Below are positions 1 to 10,324 of a stretch of 64,000 bases of DNA, piece by piece. A program made the translations under genes and the position numbers. The stretch comes from Bryum argenteum. Lineage: Eukaryota; Streptophyta; Bryopsida; Bryales; Bryaceae. Numbering within the stretch: the stretch's first letter is position 1; every line of letters begins with the position of its first letter. The DNA lies in NCBI GenBank assembly GCA_037043015.1, contig CM073330.1, forward strand, positions 4,551,263 to 4,615,262, written 5' to 3'. The notes under the pieces were generated by a model that ran no database searches, was not told the origin of the DNA, and worked only from the letters and a program-made list of their open reading frames with translations.

Positions 1-130
1 AGTGGCATTCGTGTATTAATGTAGGTAAGAGATAACATTGTATGTCCATATAGATCGTTTTAGGCATTGGAATTCTCGTGATTTCTCTGACCAGGAAGCG
101 AGTTAAGTACGGTCTCAATTTCTGATGTAG

Positions 131-406
131 GTACGAGATATTACAACTAATGAAGCATGGGAGAAGGCGTATCAGTATGAAATTCCTGTCTTAAGGCGCT
201 TGAGAGCTGACGATTCTGAGGTAAAAGCTGCAATTTTTAGTTCTCGTGGAGGAGAGGATACATCTTGTGGTGGGAATTCTATCTGGCTAACAAAAACAAT
301 ATTGATGTTTCGCGTGCAGGAAACCATTCCAAGATTTTCTCCGCGGCTTACGGTTGAGCAGCTTCAGAAGAAGCTTGCTACTGCTTTGAGCTTTAAGAAA
401 GATTAG
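131..406 (+). CDS. Glutaredoxin-like DUF836 (C5orf63-type) protein, 3' exons only
   Basis: Two terminal exons of a gene that begins left of the window: 131-220 and 320-406. The first follows an acceptor ag at 129-130 and opens VRDITTNEAWEKAYQYEIPV. The second starts ETIPRFSPRLTVEQLQKK and ends in TAG. Both junctions are phase 0. The pattern of a D-I-T-N segment, then W-x-x-x-Y-x-Y-x-I-P-V-L, then a terminal helix (LTVEQLQKKLATAL) is that of small thioredoxin-fold proteins of the DUF836/C5orf63 family. The redox cysteines of such proteins lie nearer the N-terminus and are outside the window. The intron 221-319 is exactly 99 bp and has no stop in frame, so a retained form could also be translated. 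The family call rests on remembered conservation, not a search. Confidence 0.75.
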   Translation, partial: VRDITTNEAWEKAYQYEIPVLRRLRADDSEVKAAIFSSRGGEDTSCGGNSIWLTKTILMFRVQETIPRFSPRLTVEQLQKKLATALSFKKD

Positions 407-1485
407 TTAGTAACTGTTTATCACATCTTGTTCATGATGTGCTATTCTTTAAAAACCCTCATGTAAATTCTATGTTCTTTTGAGAACGTCTGCACTTTTC
501 CATAATCTACCCTCTCTTCAAGGGAGCTATGAATCCAGGCAATGAAGGCAATTCGATTTGGTGTTATACTGACACACTGGTACATGGATTGAGCTGCAGA
601 CTCATGCACCTTGCTATCTTGCTCCGCAAGTCAGTATGTTACTCATTCTATAACATCGTTGTACCAATTTTTCGTGTAATTGTGGATCAACATGCTGGTT
701 TGGAGTATCAAGTTCCCGGGTTCTTGCGAGTATAAGGTGTATTCATCATATACTGATGTTCAACCAATTTGTAATTGGAAACATACATTGAATTCATATG
801 TAGAGGCATCGACCTCAGACGATTTGAAGCTTTGGTTGTTACCAAATCAAGTCTTATTCGCATGCAGACTGGGTATTTTTCTGTGTGATACTCGGTGTGG
901 ATATCGAAGCTCGAATATGATGTCATTACAACGAGCACTACAGTAGAAATTGTGGAAATTCTGTGATACTCTACATGTTGGATGATACTCTAGTAGCATG
1001 TGTAGAATGATTGCCTTACCTATTCCCGTGTAGTCAAAGCATCCACATGCCTTTTCGAATGGAAATTTTAACCAGTTCATAGGCTCCCATGCTTTGGTCA
1101 TGGATCATTCCAAAATCATTCACTTTTCCAAATCATTTTTGTGTATGTACGCCGATTATGTAAGCTAACGTTGTAACACTTCCCCGCGACTAGATTACAG
1201 TACTTCCACAACTAAAGAATGACACATCAGAAGGCATTTTAGGGAGTAAATGCAATACTTTGATGATTGATAATCAGCTTAAGCTCTGGTGAAAAGCATT
1301 TCAAATAATAGCCATCCGAATTGGCTGCGCTTCAATGTTAGTGACTTCAGCCACAGAGGCTCACTTCACTCTGCTGGTACTAGAGATTCACTTGGAATAC
1401 AGCAGAGCTAGTCTAGAATTACAGGCACTAAACAAATCTGGCGACACCTGATCTAGAAGCAATACTCAATGATACTAATCATGTC
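407..1485. other. Intergenic, between two convergent genes
   Basis: This stretch holds the 3' flank of the DUF836 gene and the 3' flank of the CMC1-type gene, which point towards each other. Short open frames on both strands lack splice support or recognisable motifs. I see no RNA gene or repeat here. Confidence 0.5.
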
Positions 1486-2536
1486 TCACAATTTTTGTGA
1501 CGTTTCTTCCTCATACTGCTTCTTGTACTTCTCGAAAACTTCATCATTGGTACTGCATCATAGCAATGAAACAATTATCAGATGGTACTCAGATTGGATT
1601 GCAGTAAGAGAGGAGAGATTCATCATACAAAAAGTGGAGAAAGTCTTACTAAGCATGAAGGCAAGCGTTTGTTTCTTTGGCTTGAGCACGGCACGCCCAC
1701 ACGACAGAGAACGTCCTTCCTTTTGCACATTCCGCCCATTTCGCAACGAGAGGGTCGCATTCTTTCAGTGCTTGTGTTTTCAGTTTACTGCGAAGGGCTA
1801 GAACGATACTCGACAATCAGCAATCACCTAAACTATCCACACTCCGGAACATCAACGACACCAAAAATTGCTTAAGAACCTAAATCAAACGTTTCTATAA
1901 TGAGTTACATATGGAACAAAGTGCTTAAATCTCTCGACGATGGATCCATAGCCCGTAACATTATCCACTCTAAATGCTCTCACTGCAAAATCAGGGTTTA
2001 GGGTTTAACAAACATAATTTGTTTAGAAATCGTAACAATTGTAAGACGGATGAAAGAGAGAGAAACTGAGCGGTGTTTTCTTATTGATTCTCTACTTCAC
2101 TTGCAGAAGAGAAGACAATCAAGGCAATGAAGCAATGGACTCGAAATTTCTCAAAGGTCGACAAATGCAAATTGCTCAAGAAATCAAAGAGCAATAACAT
2201 AACATATGAAATAAATGCTCATTTCTCTCGACTATGGATCCATAGCTCGTAGCATTATTCACTCTCATCGTAGAACAGCAGAGACAGGGATAAGGGTTCA
2301 AGAAACGGATTCAAGATAAGGATACGTGACAATTGAATGAAGGATGACAATTATTAGCGAGAGAAAGACAGAGCGCTGTCCTCGAATTGAATATTCTGAG
2401 TCGCAACAACGGAAATGAAATTCAAAGCGATGAAGGAATGAATTTATATAGAATTTGAAAGTGAGAAAGAAGGAAGTGTACCTTCTTCAACCTTCTTCTT
2501 CATGCGAGACTGAGCGGCATCCTCCCGGATCCCCAT
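1486..2536 (-). CDS. CMC1: CMC1-type twin-Cx9C mitochondrial protein (cytochrome c oxidase biogenesis)
   Basis: Three exons on the minus strand: 2536-2482, 1797-1650 and 1552-1486. They give 89 residues. The protein starts MGIREDAAQSRMKKKVEE and continues ALRSKLKTQALKEC. It carries two Cx9C motifs, C-DPLVAKWAE-C and C-RAQAKETNA-C, the CHCH fold that is oxidised by Mia40/Erv1 in the intermembrane space. It ends YTNDEVFEKYKKQYEEETSQ plus two residues. Introns are phase 1 (donor GTACAC, acceptor TCTAG) and phase 2 (donor GTAAGA, acceptor GCAG), and the frame is open throughout. Yeast and human Cmc1 act in copper delivery and COX1 maturation; that role is inferred from the family. The length is normal. 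The start is the first ATG of the exon. The third exon is short, so it rests on the TND-box match and on phase. Confidence 0.88.
1904..2439. repeat. Diverged direct duplication within CMC1 intron 1
   Basis: Two imperfect copies, about 1904-2137 and 2197-2439. Both contain a near-identical ATGGATCCATAG segment (around 1940 and 2235), a GAGAGA(A/G)A..GAGCG block, and a final CAA(G/A)GC(A/G)ATGAAG segment. Both lie in the first intron (1798-2481) of the CMC1-type gene. The first copy also contains a telo-box-like AGGGTTTAGGGTTT. Confidence 0.6.
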
Positions 2537-4679
2537 CGCGACGGATTCAATGCAGCGAACAAGAATGCATCGGAGTCTCGTTTACTCTGGACTCCGAATT
2601 AGGGCAGGAAGCTTCTGACCTTATGATTGACTCTGTAAAGAAGAATACCAAGCCAAGCCTCTTTCTAGGGATGGCATGAATAGAGTATTTGTTCAGCCTA
2701 TTCTTGTTCTATGCACATAGGTTATATTAAACATGGCGAGACTAGTAACCCCCATAAAGGCGATATGATTTATAACTCCAAATTGGATATAAATTCTTTC
2801 ATATTCTTATGTTGTAATTAAATTTGTTGGAATTCGTTTTTTATGTGCATCCTACCTAGTATGTGATTTGTAATCGTCATCTCTAAGGCACTAGTGGCTA
2901 GGTAGGAAGTAGGAACTAGGAACTAGCCTAGTGTTCACCTCAAGAGGGATTAGTAGTCCCCCATTGGTACGATGACCTCCAAGCATACATTCAAGGATAG
3001 GTCGAACGAATTCCCGTCAGCCTTTTAAAAGGTTGGCATTTCTCTTCTTCTTCTTTGTAGTCGTCTAAAAGCATGAGGAACAAGCATATAAATATTGGAA
3101 TCGATTCAACCTTGTTAAAAGTACAAGCACCCACCCACGCCTCCTTCACACGTGGGCTACCTGAGTTCACAACATCTGCCTGCCGACCTCTATCATAAGC
3201 TTTTCGAAACTTTTGCAAGGTTTGTTTCCTCCTGCTCCTCTGAGTTGTACTCAAGTGGTTCTCGAGTGGTTGTTGATTGCTCTCATGGGTGCTTGTGTGC
3301 ACACTTGGTATCCCACTTTGGCAAGGTCGATCTACTCAACTAGAGATTACTACGTCAGGGCCCACCTTCCTCGCCGTTTTCACTCCCTATCGGTGCTCGA
3401 TAAGGACACACTGGAGCTCTCACCTCAACGCTTCTATCGGCCGTCATGGAGAGCGAACCGGTACCAAACGCGCTGAGTCGCGAGCATGTAGTCTCCCTGG
3501 TGGAGGCGGAAAACAACAATGACATCGACAAACGGCTGATGCGACTATCGCCATTACCTACTCTGCACGCTCCTTCTCCAAAGATGCAGCACGAGAACCC
3601 TCAGTGGTTCCTCACAGGGACATCACGCGGGCTTCCAACAGCTGACGACCAGTCGTGGGAAGTTGATGTGCCTGTAGCCGCATAGTGCTTAGCTTCTACG
3701 GTGCGAGGGCGGTTTGTCATTGTTGATGTCATCATGAGGCATAGTCTATTTTTGAGTTCTTTGCATGGTTATAACTGACGGTTTATAATTACAAAACCAA
3801 GACCTCAATGAGATTGAATTCAAATACATTGGCTGAATCAAACTTAGACATGTGTGTCTATGTCTTGCTATGTTTGTTTTTTTTTTTTTTTTTTTTTTTT
3901 TTTTATCATACATGTAGAGAATGGAATGACTTGTGTAACGACTTTGTTCTTTTGTATGTTGTTCATCAACATTTTCTAAAAGCCAAAATCATAGTATTAA
4001 GGTTTCTTACATTAAATTTAGTTTTATAATTCTTCAGCTACAACCTTCAATAGCTTCATGATTACTTTAGAATAAACAAATTAAAATGAATCCACTTGAT
4101 TTGGAACATGATACTATATAATGGACCTACCTACATATAAATAAATATCAAATGTAATAACTTCATCCAAGAAATCAAAAAGTGAAGTTGGAAATAGTAT
4201 TGATGTTTTTATCAATTCTCACCTTTTCATTAGTATCCTTTCATATTACACCATTTGCTCCACTTTTAGTACAATTTCTTGGGAAAGTTACACCAATTAA
4301 CATCCAAATACCAAAAAGAGAAGACAATCAATCCCCATATATTTTAGGGTTGTTTCATAGAGTGAAAAAGAAGAAGACTACACCCTCGTTGGCGTTTATA
4401 AAATGTCCGTTCAACCTACTCTTGATGATATGCCTATTTGAGAGAGCAACAAGTGTCTATCAATTGTATGTCATGTATTTAAAGCTTTGAAGTTTAAATA
4501 TATGGAGACAATGATATTTCTTCACCTTTTTAATTAGGTGAATTTATATTTAAAACCATTTTGAGTTTCACTTTCATATTGAACTTTAGTACCAAAAATT
4601 CAATGTTCTTGATTAAACTCTCATTTCACCTTGTTTTCAAGAATTATAATTTTAATTGAAGCCAAAATCAACCTCAACA
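2537..4679. other. Intergenic region with a long poly(T) tract
   Basis: From 2537 to about 2700 is the upstream flank of the minus-strand CMC1-type gene. From 3100 to 3700 base composition is more GC-rich, with short overlapping frames (for example 3446-3685) that match nothing I recognise. A run of more than 20 T occupies about 3880-3904. From 3800 on, the sequence is AT-rich and forms the upstream region of the small membrane protein candidate. Confidence 0.4.
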
Positions 4680-5379
4680 ATGATCTCAGCAAGATGGAAC
4701 TTGGCCTATGGTCCGGTCATCATATTGATAGGTGTAGGTGCAGCCGTCCTTGGTGCTACTATAAGTTTTGAGGTAAACCAACACAATACACAACAATATA
4801 TACAACAAATATCTATATATCACAATAGTCATTGTAGCTATAGAGTCAAATCATATATTTTAAATTAAAAAAACTTAACCTTTCTAATCGGAATCCTAGA
4901 ATGCAACTTACAAGGTTGGAATGATACATATAAAAGTCCATACACTTTTAGGGTTTTCAATTTTTTTTTTCATTTCAAATTTGTATAATTGTTAATGACT
5001 TTACTTTACAGAAATACATGGGCCCTTTTGGAGTAAGAGGCAAAGGAGGATCAGTACGTGTGAACTTTCTATTAATTTTAAATATTCCAAATCATCCGAT
5101 ATTAGAAAAGCATCATCATATTAAAGATAATTTAAAATCTATGCTCTATCAAATACAAGATATGATAATTAATTTCACTGAGTTTAAAGAAACATGAAAT
5201 GAATGAACTAGAATCGGGAGATAGATTGTTTACCAAGTAATTTGTGCAATCTCAAAAATTACCTATATCAGTTCAACTTTATGTTCGATCTAATAATTTG
5301 GGTTATTTGAGAATATTAATATTATTGAAAAGGTAACTCTAATGTGGCATATTGTTCAATGCAGAAGCCTTGCTCTTGA
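4680..5379 (+). CDS. Small single-helix membrane protein, unrecognised family
   Basis: Proposed three-exon gene: 4680-4772, 5012-5053 and 5365-5379, encoding 49 residues. The first exon starts MISARWNLAYGPVIILIGVG and continues AAVLGATISFE, giving one hydrophobic segment of about 18 residues (PVIILIGVGAAVLGATI). The second exon reads KYMGPFGVRGKGGS, and the third only KPCS and a stop. Both junctions are phase 0 with canonical GT and AG. The upstream in-frame codons include no earlier ATG. The W-N-L-A-Y-G-P-V-I motif and Gly-rich helix look like a small organellar or ER membrane subunit, but I cannot name a family. The last exon is so short that an alternative 3' end, reading on past 5053 into the putative intron, is possible. 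Exons 1 and 2 are more secure than exon 3. Confidence 0.5.
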
Positions 5380-7377
5380 CAAATTCAATATGTTGATCAT
5401 TCCATATAGAAGGTTGGAGTAGATCTACTTTGAAACCATTTTCCTTTATCCTTTTAATTTGCAAACGATTACATTGTAGTAGAGGAGTTTGTCACTCAAT
5501 GAATTTTTGTTGATATTTTTGTTAATAGATTTGTAGCATACGTCGGATTTTATTTTTGCAAAGATGTATGTGGGAATATTAAATGTAAAAGGGGTGCTAA
5601 TAGATGTATTAATAAGGTTCAATATCAATGAACCATTGAGGTTTTGTTGATCTTCAAAAGGTTAGTCGGCCTACTCATCTGAGTTTATTCTTTGCAATGT
5701 ATCAATAGTAAACCTTTGAAATTATACATAAATCAAATCATGACTTAAAGTAGGTTGATAAGTTCATTAGTTAGAGATTGATTTTTCAACAAGTCTCAAA
5801 TTGCTCTCTTCTTAATCCATCCAATTGAACACTAATTTCTCTTTTAAATTGAATTTTCCAAACAATTACTTTCAAGATATTAGCAAATAAATTGAAGGCT
5901 CAAGATTGTTTTAAGACCTTAATCAAAAATTCAGTTTAAGCTTAAGCTTTGTGTAAGGCATCAACAATGGTGCTTTTAAAGAAGGCCATCAAGAAGAGTA
6001 TTTGGTGAATCATGTCTCAAGACCTTGATATTATTGTGACGCATTGTGTGTGAGCTCTTTATTGCTCCATGGAGGGAACAATTATTATCAATAAATGTGT
6101 TGGAAAGGGAGCTAAAGTTGCAAGTGATGGCTAAAGAGCCCTCTCACCTTGATGCTCCAAAAACGTAATGACTTCTCAACAAAATAATTGACTCGTTGAA
6201 GGTTACTTCATAAGCTCAATTACTTTATAGGTCAACATTTTTGTACTCTTTACAAGACTAGTAGTTGAGTTTTCCATAGTTGGCTCTCTTCACTCCCTCT
6301 AGCGTTTAAGTGTTAGTTGATAATGGATAGATTCGTCTTGCATTTGCCACATAATGTACAATTGATTTGCCTAAATCAAGGGGGAAATACAAATAGGTCA
6401 TATAAGCAAGAGTTAAGAATTTAAAGGTTAAGATCTAAAGTCAAGGGTATGAGTTTTGAGGTTTATTAGACTTTACATATTATCTATATGTATATTTTAT
6501 ACTTCATCTATCTTGTAATTGTTCTAGGTGCAGGGATTTATTGAATTATGCTTGTTTTTCCAATAAGGTATATGCACATGCCAATGAAATTTTAAAAAGT
6601 TTTTCTTCACCTTCTTATACCTCCCTACGACACAATAGAGTTGAATTAACATCACATCACATATGGTAACCAATAAACTATAAAAAGTATAGTATAAAAA
6701 CATAACTACTATCAAGTTTACTATACAAAGTTCTTCTCTAGCATTTACTCAACAATGTTGATGTAAGTCACAAATAGTCACACACTCTACACTAATATAT
6801 ACCAGGAACATGCCTTGGTACTCGCATAGATATCGAACTTTCACGAATAGAATCAGATCTCATACACTAAACTACGAAGGGCTTGATCGCAAACATTTTG
6901 ACATATAGGTGATTTTGAGATCTCTCTTGTTTAAGAATGATAGTCAAAGGGTTTGAGTTTGCCATGTAAGAATGTAAATGATGTAAACAAGTGCAACACT
7001 ACCAACAAAATTGGTTGCAAGTTCAAATTTGTTGTCCAACAATATACTATTAACCATATATAGAAGATCATAAATTACAGATGGTATAAATAAACCATAT
7101 ATTGCAAATATTATCTAAAAAAATACTTACTAAATGTTTATACAATATGTAGATCAACTCATATACCCAATCTGTCTAAAAACTATATATATCATGTAGT
7201 ATATAGAAGTCATGTGAAACGATACATATATGGTCAACCAATCAAAGCCCTTGAAAGGTCGATCAATCACAATCACAACCCTACAAAAGAAATCATTTCA
7301 ACAAATTTGTAGATCTACATTCAAGAGATTGAAAATTGCCAGTATGTTAAGGAATCTGTATTTATTGTTCAAGTTGA
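5380..7377. other. AT-rich intergenic DNA
   Basis: About 2 kb of AT-rich sequence with only short, low-complexity open frames on either strand. I found no splice-supported exon, RNA gene or bounded repeat. The next defined feature is the TTAA-bounded element starting at 7378. Confidence 0.45.
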
Positions 7378-7644
7378 TTAACCCCTAACTTTCCTTAAAA
7401 CCCGAAACGGGTTTTAGAGGTTCCCACAAGGGAAAAACTCAGTCAACTTTGACCATTATAATCTCACAAATGAGGAAGAATGAACAGTTCAAATTTGGCA
7501 TGTGAGAGGAATGTAAGTGAACTTTGAGATCTTACGGTTGAATCTTGTAAATAATGCTTAGATTAAGATTTATAAAGCTTAATCTAAAAGAAGGTCAAAT
7601 TTTGTGACTTTGACCGTTTTGCAACAAGAAAATTTAGGGGTTAA
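7378..7644. mobile_element. MITE, TTAA-CCCCTAA family (copy 1, 267 bp)
   Basis: The element starts TTAACCCCTAA and ends TTAGGGGTTAA, an 11-bp perfect inverted pair that includes TTAA at each outer edge. The interior includes TTTGACCATTATAATCTCAC, AGATCTTACGGTTGAATCTT and other blocks shared with copies at 27503-27768 and 59850-60118. No coding capacity is visible. The TTAA edges followed by CCC are the layout of piggyBac-type elements; that assignment is inference. Confidence 0.75.
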
Positions 7645-8119
7645 GTGGCGCAGATATAGCCAAAACTGAGATTTTTTCATCATTTTGTACTATGCAAGTT
7701 TTCTATTAACAGATTTTGGAAGGAAGCAAAGTGAAGCTTGAGAATTGTTTTAAAATGGCAGATGAAAGGTCAACCAATCACACCTCTAGGAAACACCTCT
7801 AGGAAGAAGGACACAGACATAGTAGTTTGCAGTAGTTTGTAGTAGTGCTTGCTTACAGCACAAAAGCACTCAAGCCATCACGTGTCACGAGTACAGAAAT
7901 TCACTCAATTTTCAAATACAGCAAATCAAACTGATGGTGAATGCCAAGCCCTCCCGCTAAATATGGATAAACTCAAGCATTACATATCCATATCTGAATT
8001 CAGTACAATTCATAAACACGAGCCCTTTTATTGAAAGATGGTCAAACACAACATGGTAAGACTCATTTATCAGTTTTAAAATGTACACACTTCGAAGGCA
8101 TAGCTGCTGATCGCCGGCT

Positions 8120-10058
8120 TCAGGCCCGCAGGCCGATGATTCCTGCAATATCACAAGTCCAAATATCAATACAATATCGACATTTGATGAATTTTATCAC
8201 TCATTTGTGTATCCATCTTTATATCGGAAAAAGAGCCTGCGACACTCACCGCAAGCAACTCGAGCGCCTGCATTTCCAGTGGACTTGCTCAACTCATGTC
8301 CACCTGCAGAATCATGAACGTCCCACAGGTTTATCACATAATCCCAACCTTCATCATTTCTATAAGAAAAATGAAAATGAAGAATGTCACCAATGGTCTG
8401 ACATCGATCCACATTGGAACCCACCTTTTCCAAGATCATCAGAGTCGCCATGGACCACCACTGCACGACCAATGATGGAGTCGGCACCGCTCAAAGGAAT
8501 CTACACGAAATTGGTTATTATGAAATTAGTCACTCGAGTTTATCCGATACTTTCTTTTCTAGTTCAGTATAAGAAGTAAATCCGAAGTGAACTTAGGAAT
8601 TGAACACAAGTGAATGCTTCGGATTAGCATGGAGAAGTGAAAGGTTCAGAGCTGATACATGAACATCCTTCAAGGACACCTTCGCAATCCCTGCACCCAA
8701 GGTATCAACACCTCGAATTAGGCTCCGTTCTCTTCAAAGAAGATGATGATACCACGTTCAGTGTCGATCTTACCATCTCTATTGGCGTGGACATTTCCCA
8801 AGTCTCCTGCGTGACGGATCTCGTCTTCCGGTGCACCGTGCTCCAGACCCTTGGGGTTGAAGTGAGGACCTGATCCAAAACACAAACATGTCGAAAATTC
8901 TCTAAATAACCCCAAACTCAAACTGTCATACTGGACAGGAAGTGTCAAAAGCTGTGCATGATTGATCGCGCTGTCAAATTGTTTAGACTAAAGTTCATAT
9001 AAAGTTCACTGCAGATGTTTATTCTATAGTTGTCTTTGCTAAACAGAGAACAGAAGAAAAACCGATCACACGGAGGATTTTGTTATGTCACTCTCATTGT
9101 AAACATCCATGGGGGTACACTCGTCTTACCAGTGGACATGCAGCCATTGGTTGTATCTCCCAAAGCATGAACGTGGAAACCATGCTTTCCAGGGTTCAAG
9201 CCCGTGATTTCCCCCTCCACAGCAGTCGGGCCTGTCAAAAGAATCCAAATTAGTAAACATCAGATAATCTGATGTGGAAGCTGTTGAGTCAAAAAGTTGG
9301 CTCGCCATTCTTGACCATCAAAGATTCTCAGTTGACCAAATGCTGAACCTACCCTACTCGTAGACTGATTACCACCTGCTCACATAACCCACAATTACTA
9401 GCACTCAAATGATGCAAATCAAAGGCGCACACAATTACACACATACATCATCACATACAAACATCTCCAGACATGCAGTAATTGAAACAAGGCTCTTCAA
9501 ACAACCCTCAGCACATAGTGTATACTCAAACACAGCCTGAATCACAACATAATTATAAGGGCTCCTCCGGCCAACGATACATCACTCTAGCACGAGCTCT
9601 TCGTTGCATTTGGGGTTAAGGAGCACGAGAAATTTGAGACATAGCGACAAATTCAGCTTCAAGATCAAGAATGAAACACTATAAAGCCCCAGCATGAAGT
9701 TCAAAGACTTGACATCGGAAATGACATACCGCAAGATTACACTTGGGGTTAACCAGCATGACGATCGGACCCGATCGAGCTAAAGATCAGGATCAAGAAT
9801 GAAACACTCTATCCCCCACAAATAAGTGTAAGGCCTTCAAGATCAAGAATGGTGATACATTCTATTCCTCACCAAAACATTGTAAGTTAGAGCTTCAGAG
9901 ATTTGAAAAGCCAGACCCCAGATCGAAGATCCTATTCAGGGAAGGAGAAGCGGAATCGGGGGTCATGTTTGCATACCGGATCCATCTTGCACGAAAGTGA
10001 TGACGCCGGAGACGTTGGCGGAGCCTGTGAGCACGCACACTGCCTTGACGGGAGCCAT
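8120..10058 (-). CDS. CSD1: Cu/Zn superoxide dismutase, cytosolic type
   Basis: Seven exons on the minus strand: 10058-9977, 9231-9130, 8869-8774, 8690-8659, 8500-8425, 8303-8250 and 8142-8120. They total 465 nt and encode 154 residues, the usual length. The enzyme dismutates superoxide to peroxide and oxygen. All metal ligands are visible: H-V-H in [10 protein letters not shown], the bridging His in GPHFNP, then EHGAP, RHAGD, and the last Cu His in [12 protein letters not shown]. The structural disulfide cysteines (NGCMSTG and RVACG) and the active-site Arg (ARVACG) are intact. I chose MAPVKAV as the start. An upstream in-frame ATG at 10103 would add only MEFFTSMWNSTFGTP, too short for a chloroplast transit peptide. 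The C-terminus (GLRA) is not a peroxisomal signal. So a cytosolic CSD1-like enzyme is most likely. All junctions are canonical and in phase. Confidence 0.95.
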
Positions 10059-10268
10059 TGGAGTGCCGAATGTGGAATTCCACATGCTCGTGAAAAACTC
10101 CATTGTCTTTATAGAGCAGCTGCTCCGGAAAAGGTGCGGGAGAGACCGAATGTGACAAACCTTGGAAGCTGTGGAGGAAGCTGCAGCTGTGTTGGTGGGG
10201 TCCGCCTTTAGATAGACATGGCCTCTTTCTTAGACCTGAAACCCTTCCTCTTCTTCCTCCTTTGGAAT

Positions 10269-10324
10269 GGTAACTCTCTATCATGGCAAGCTAAGTGGTA
10301 ACTCTGTATTATGGCAAGCTAAGT
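10269..10324. repeat. 28-bp direct tandem duplication upstream of the SOD gene
   Basis: Two adjacent 28-bp units, 10269-10296 and 10297-10324. Each starts GGTAACTCT and ends ATGGCAAGCTAAGT, and they differ at only a few positions. They lie about 210-270 bp upstream of the chosen SOD start, within the likely promoter or leader. Confidence 0.8.

Noticed and set aside
3446-3685. 79-codon plus-strand ORF in a GC-richer patch
   Set aside because: No motif, no splice partner, overlapping frames of similar length on the same strand; composition alone can explain it.
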